From contig SSNP01000017.1 of the NCBI GenBank assembly GCA_006937955.1, positions 4,216,751 to 4,280,750 on the forward strand: DNA of 64,000 bases. The letters are read 5' to 3'. This document shows, in pieces, positions 62,443 through 64,000 of this stretch. Source of the stretch: Pachypanchax playfairii (lineage: Eukaryota > Chordata > Actinopteri > Cyprinodontiformes > Aplocheilidae). The notes below the pieces were generated by a model. That model did not search any database and was not told the origin of the DNA. It saw nothing but the letters and a program-made list of their open reading frames with translations. Made by a program: the position numbers and the translations under genes. Each line of letters begins with the position of its first letter. Positions within the stretch are counted from its first letter, which is position 1.

Positions 62443-64000
62443 TAAGTTTCAAGTTTCAAGTTTATTTATTTATAAAGCGCCAGTTCATGACAAAGTCATT
62501 TCAAGGCACTTCACAGAAAAATCAATCAATTAATAATAAAACATTTTCTATCTAAGGAACCAGCCGATTGGGCTGAATTGTTATTTCAGCACAATCCCCC
62601 ATCCTGAGCAAGCACAACTGGCGACAGTGGAAAGGAACGACTCCCTTTTAACAGGAAGAAACCTCTAGCAGAACCCGGCTCAGGATGGGCGGCCTTCTGC
62701 CTTAGCCGACTGGGGTCTGAGCTGACAGGAAAGAGACACAGACAAACACAGATGTATTTAGGCCAGTCGTCATGTCTATAGAAAGATAAACAGAGAAACA
62801 GTTAATGGCAGCAGTAACAATCAAAGCAATAACAATTTGATGGTTCTAGTGGGAATATTTCATCCCTTGTTTATGTGAGATACACCCTCCTCAGAGGCAG
62901 CCACAGTAAAGAAAGACAGCAGAGTGAAAAAAATGTGGTCAGTATGTCCTCCGGCAGTCTAAACCTATAGCAGCATAACTAAAGGGAAAGCTCAGGAGAA
63001 CCCAAGCTAACCCTGACTATAGGATTGTGTAAAAAGGAAAGTTTTAAGTCTATTCTTAAAACTACACAAGGTGTCTGCCTCACGGATAAAAAGTGGAAGC
63101 TGGTTCCACAGGAGAGGAGCCTGATAATTAAAAGCTCTTCCTCCCATTCTACTTTTAGAAATTCTAGGAACTACAAGCAGACCTGCAGTCTGAGAGCGAA
63201 GTGCTCTGTTAGGAGCATATGGAACAATAAGATCTTTAATATAAGCTGGAGCTTGGTCGTTCAAGGCCTTATACGTCAAAAGTAAAACCTTAAACTTTAT
63301 TCTAGACCTTACAGGGAGCCAATGAAGTGATGCTAAAACAGGAGAAATATGGTCTCTCCTTCTAACTCTCATCAGAACTCTGGCAGCAGCATTTTGGATC
63401 AGCTGGAGGCCTTTAACAGCACTATTAGAACACCCTGATAATAATGAATTACAGTAATCAAGTCTAGAAGTAATAAATGCGTGAACTAAAGTTTCAGCAT
63501 CCCTTTGATTCAAAATGCTCCTAATTTTAGCAACATTACGTAGGTGGAAGTAAGCCGTCCTGGTAACATGCTTTATATGAGAACTAAAGGACATGTCCTG
63601 GTCAAAGATAACACCCAGGTTCTTTACCTTCTTGTTGGAGGCCAAATTAATGCCATCCAACGTAGATGACTGACTACACAACTTGTTCCTAAGATTCTCA
63701 GGCCCAAAAGTCACAACCTCTGTCTTGTCTGAATTTAAAAGCAAAAAATTAAGCGTCATCCAACGTTTTACATCATTAAGACAAGCTTGTAATCTCTGCA
63801 GCTGGTTGGTCTCATCAGGCTTCATTGATAGATATAACTGAGTATCATCAGCATAAAAATGGAATTTTATACCATGTTGTCTAATAATTTTACCAAGCGG
63901 TAACATATATATAGTAAAGAGGATTGGTCCAAGCACTGAACCCTGAGGAACTCCATGACTGACTCTGGTATATGAAGAAGATTCATTATTTACATGAACA
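62443..64000 (-). mobile_element. Non-LTR retrotransposon, 3' portion with 3' UTR
   Basis: Downstream of the RT stop lies about 560 bp of 3' UTR (62443-63006). It includes the fish LINE block around 62595-62760 (catcctgagc, ggcgacagtgg, gccgactggggtc) and 62478-62520. The extreme 3' end has two copies of a 7-mer (aagtttc on the plus strand, 62444-62457), as is usual for CR1/L2-type elements that end in short tandem repeats rather than poly(A). Confidence 0.85.
63007..64000 (-). CDS. LINE reverse transcriptase, C-terminal part (CR1/L2/Rex1-like), cut by the window edge
   Basis: The frame is open from the right edge to TAG at 63007, about 330 codons without a break. Visible motifs are GVPQGSVLGPILF (RT palm), FHFYADDTQLY (catalytic YADD at 63855-63844), then SRLDYCNSLL, QNAAARVL, LHWLPV, KVLLLTYKAL and RAFNYQAPLLWNQLP. 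These form the conserved C-terminus of vertebrate CR1/L2/Rex1-group non-LTR retrotransposons. The endonuclease and N-terminal RT would lie beyond 64000. GTG at 63936 is not a true start, because coding sequence continues upstream of it. The clean frame suggests a fairly young copy. The exact clade within the CR1/L2/Rex1 group is not settled here. Confidence 0.88.
   Translation of the reverse strand, partial: VHVNNESSSYTRVSHGVPQGSVLGPILFTIYMLPLGKIIRQHGIKFHFYADDTQLYLSMKPDETNQLQRLQACLNDVKRWMTLNFLLLNSDKTEVVTFGPENLRNKLCSQSSTLDGINLASNKKVKNLGVIFDQDMSFSSHIKHVTRTAYFHLRNVAKIRSILNQRDAETLVHAFITSRLDYCNSLLSGCSNSAVKGLQLIQNAAARVLMRVRRRDHISPVLASLHWLPVRSRIKFKVLLLTYKALNDQAPAYIKDLIVPYAPNRALRSQTAGLLVVPRISKSRMGGRAFNYQAPLLWNQLPLFIREADTLCSFKNRLKTFLFTQSYSQG

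Overview
The window is vertebrate nuclear DNA, almost certainly from a percomorph-type teleost. It has a 19-exon vertebrate gene with GT-AG introns, AT-rich non-coding DNA, and repeats typical of fish: a Tc1 element with 200-bp inverted repeats, a CR1/L2/Rex1-like LINE, a TTAA-flanked MITE and long microsatellites. Bacterial-style features (operons, ribosome binding sites, CRISPR) do not apply. Only two protein-coding genes of the host can be supported.

Layout. Bases 1-16,700 lie downstream of cog6 and hold no recognisable gene. They contain one MITE copy (4576-5161), a (GGAT)n array, a (TATACA)n array and a 37-base C run. Bases 16,709-35,009, minus strand, are the complete coding sequence of cog6 (conserved oligomeric Golgi complex subunit 6). 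I reconstructed 19 coding exons with consistent phases, totalling 1956 nt and encoding 651 residues. Intron 16 carries a Tc1/mariner element with a sequencing gap (19,954-20,200). Intron 7 carries an internally deleted fragment of the same LINE family that closes the window. Intron 4 (4.6 kb) is the largest.

About 1 kb of putative shared promoter DNA (35,010-36,000) separates cog6 from lhfpl6 (LHFP), which is read on the plus strand. The non-coding first exon of lhfpl6 is approximate. Its first coding exon (37,062-37,579) encodes 128 residues of a tetraspan protein. The remaining lhfpl6 exons were not found, so 37,580-64,000 is read as part of a very long intron. This agrees with the very large human gene and with the head-to-head LHFPL6-COG6 order on human chromosome 13. 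That intron contains a second, inverted copy of the MITE (55,661-56,244) and, at the right edge, a LINE whose reverse-transcriptase frame is open to the end of the window.

The two genes are syntenic neighbours rather than parts of one pathway. COG6 acts in retrograde Golgi vesicle tethering, and LHFPL6 is a tetraspan membrane protein of poorly known function. I did not find a new biological system. The best leads are the Tc1 copy (identical 200-bp ITRs, broken transposase, inserted about 31 bp from a weak cog6 splice donor), the inverted MITE pair 50 kb apart, uORFs in the lhfpl6 leader, and several blocks that look like conserved regulatory DNA.
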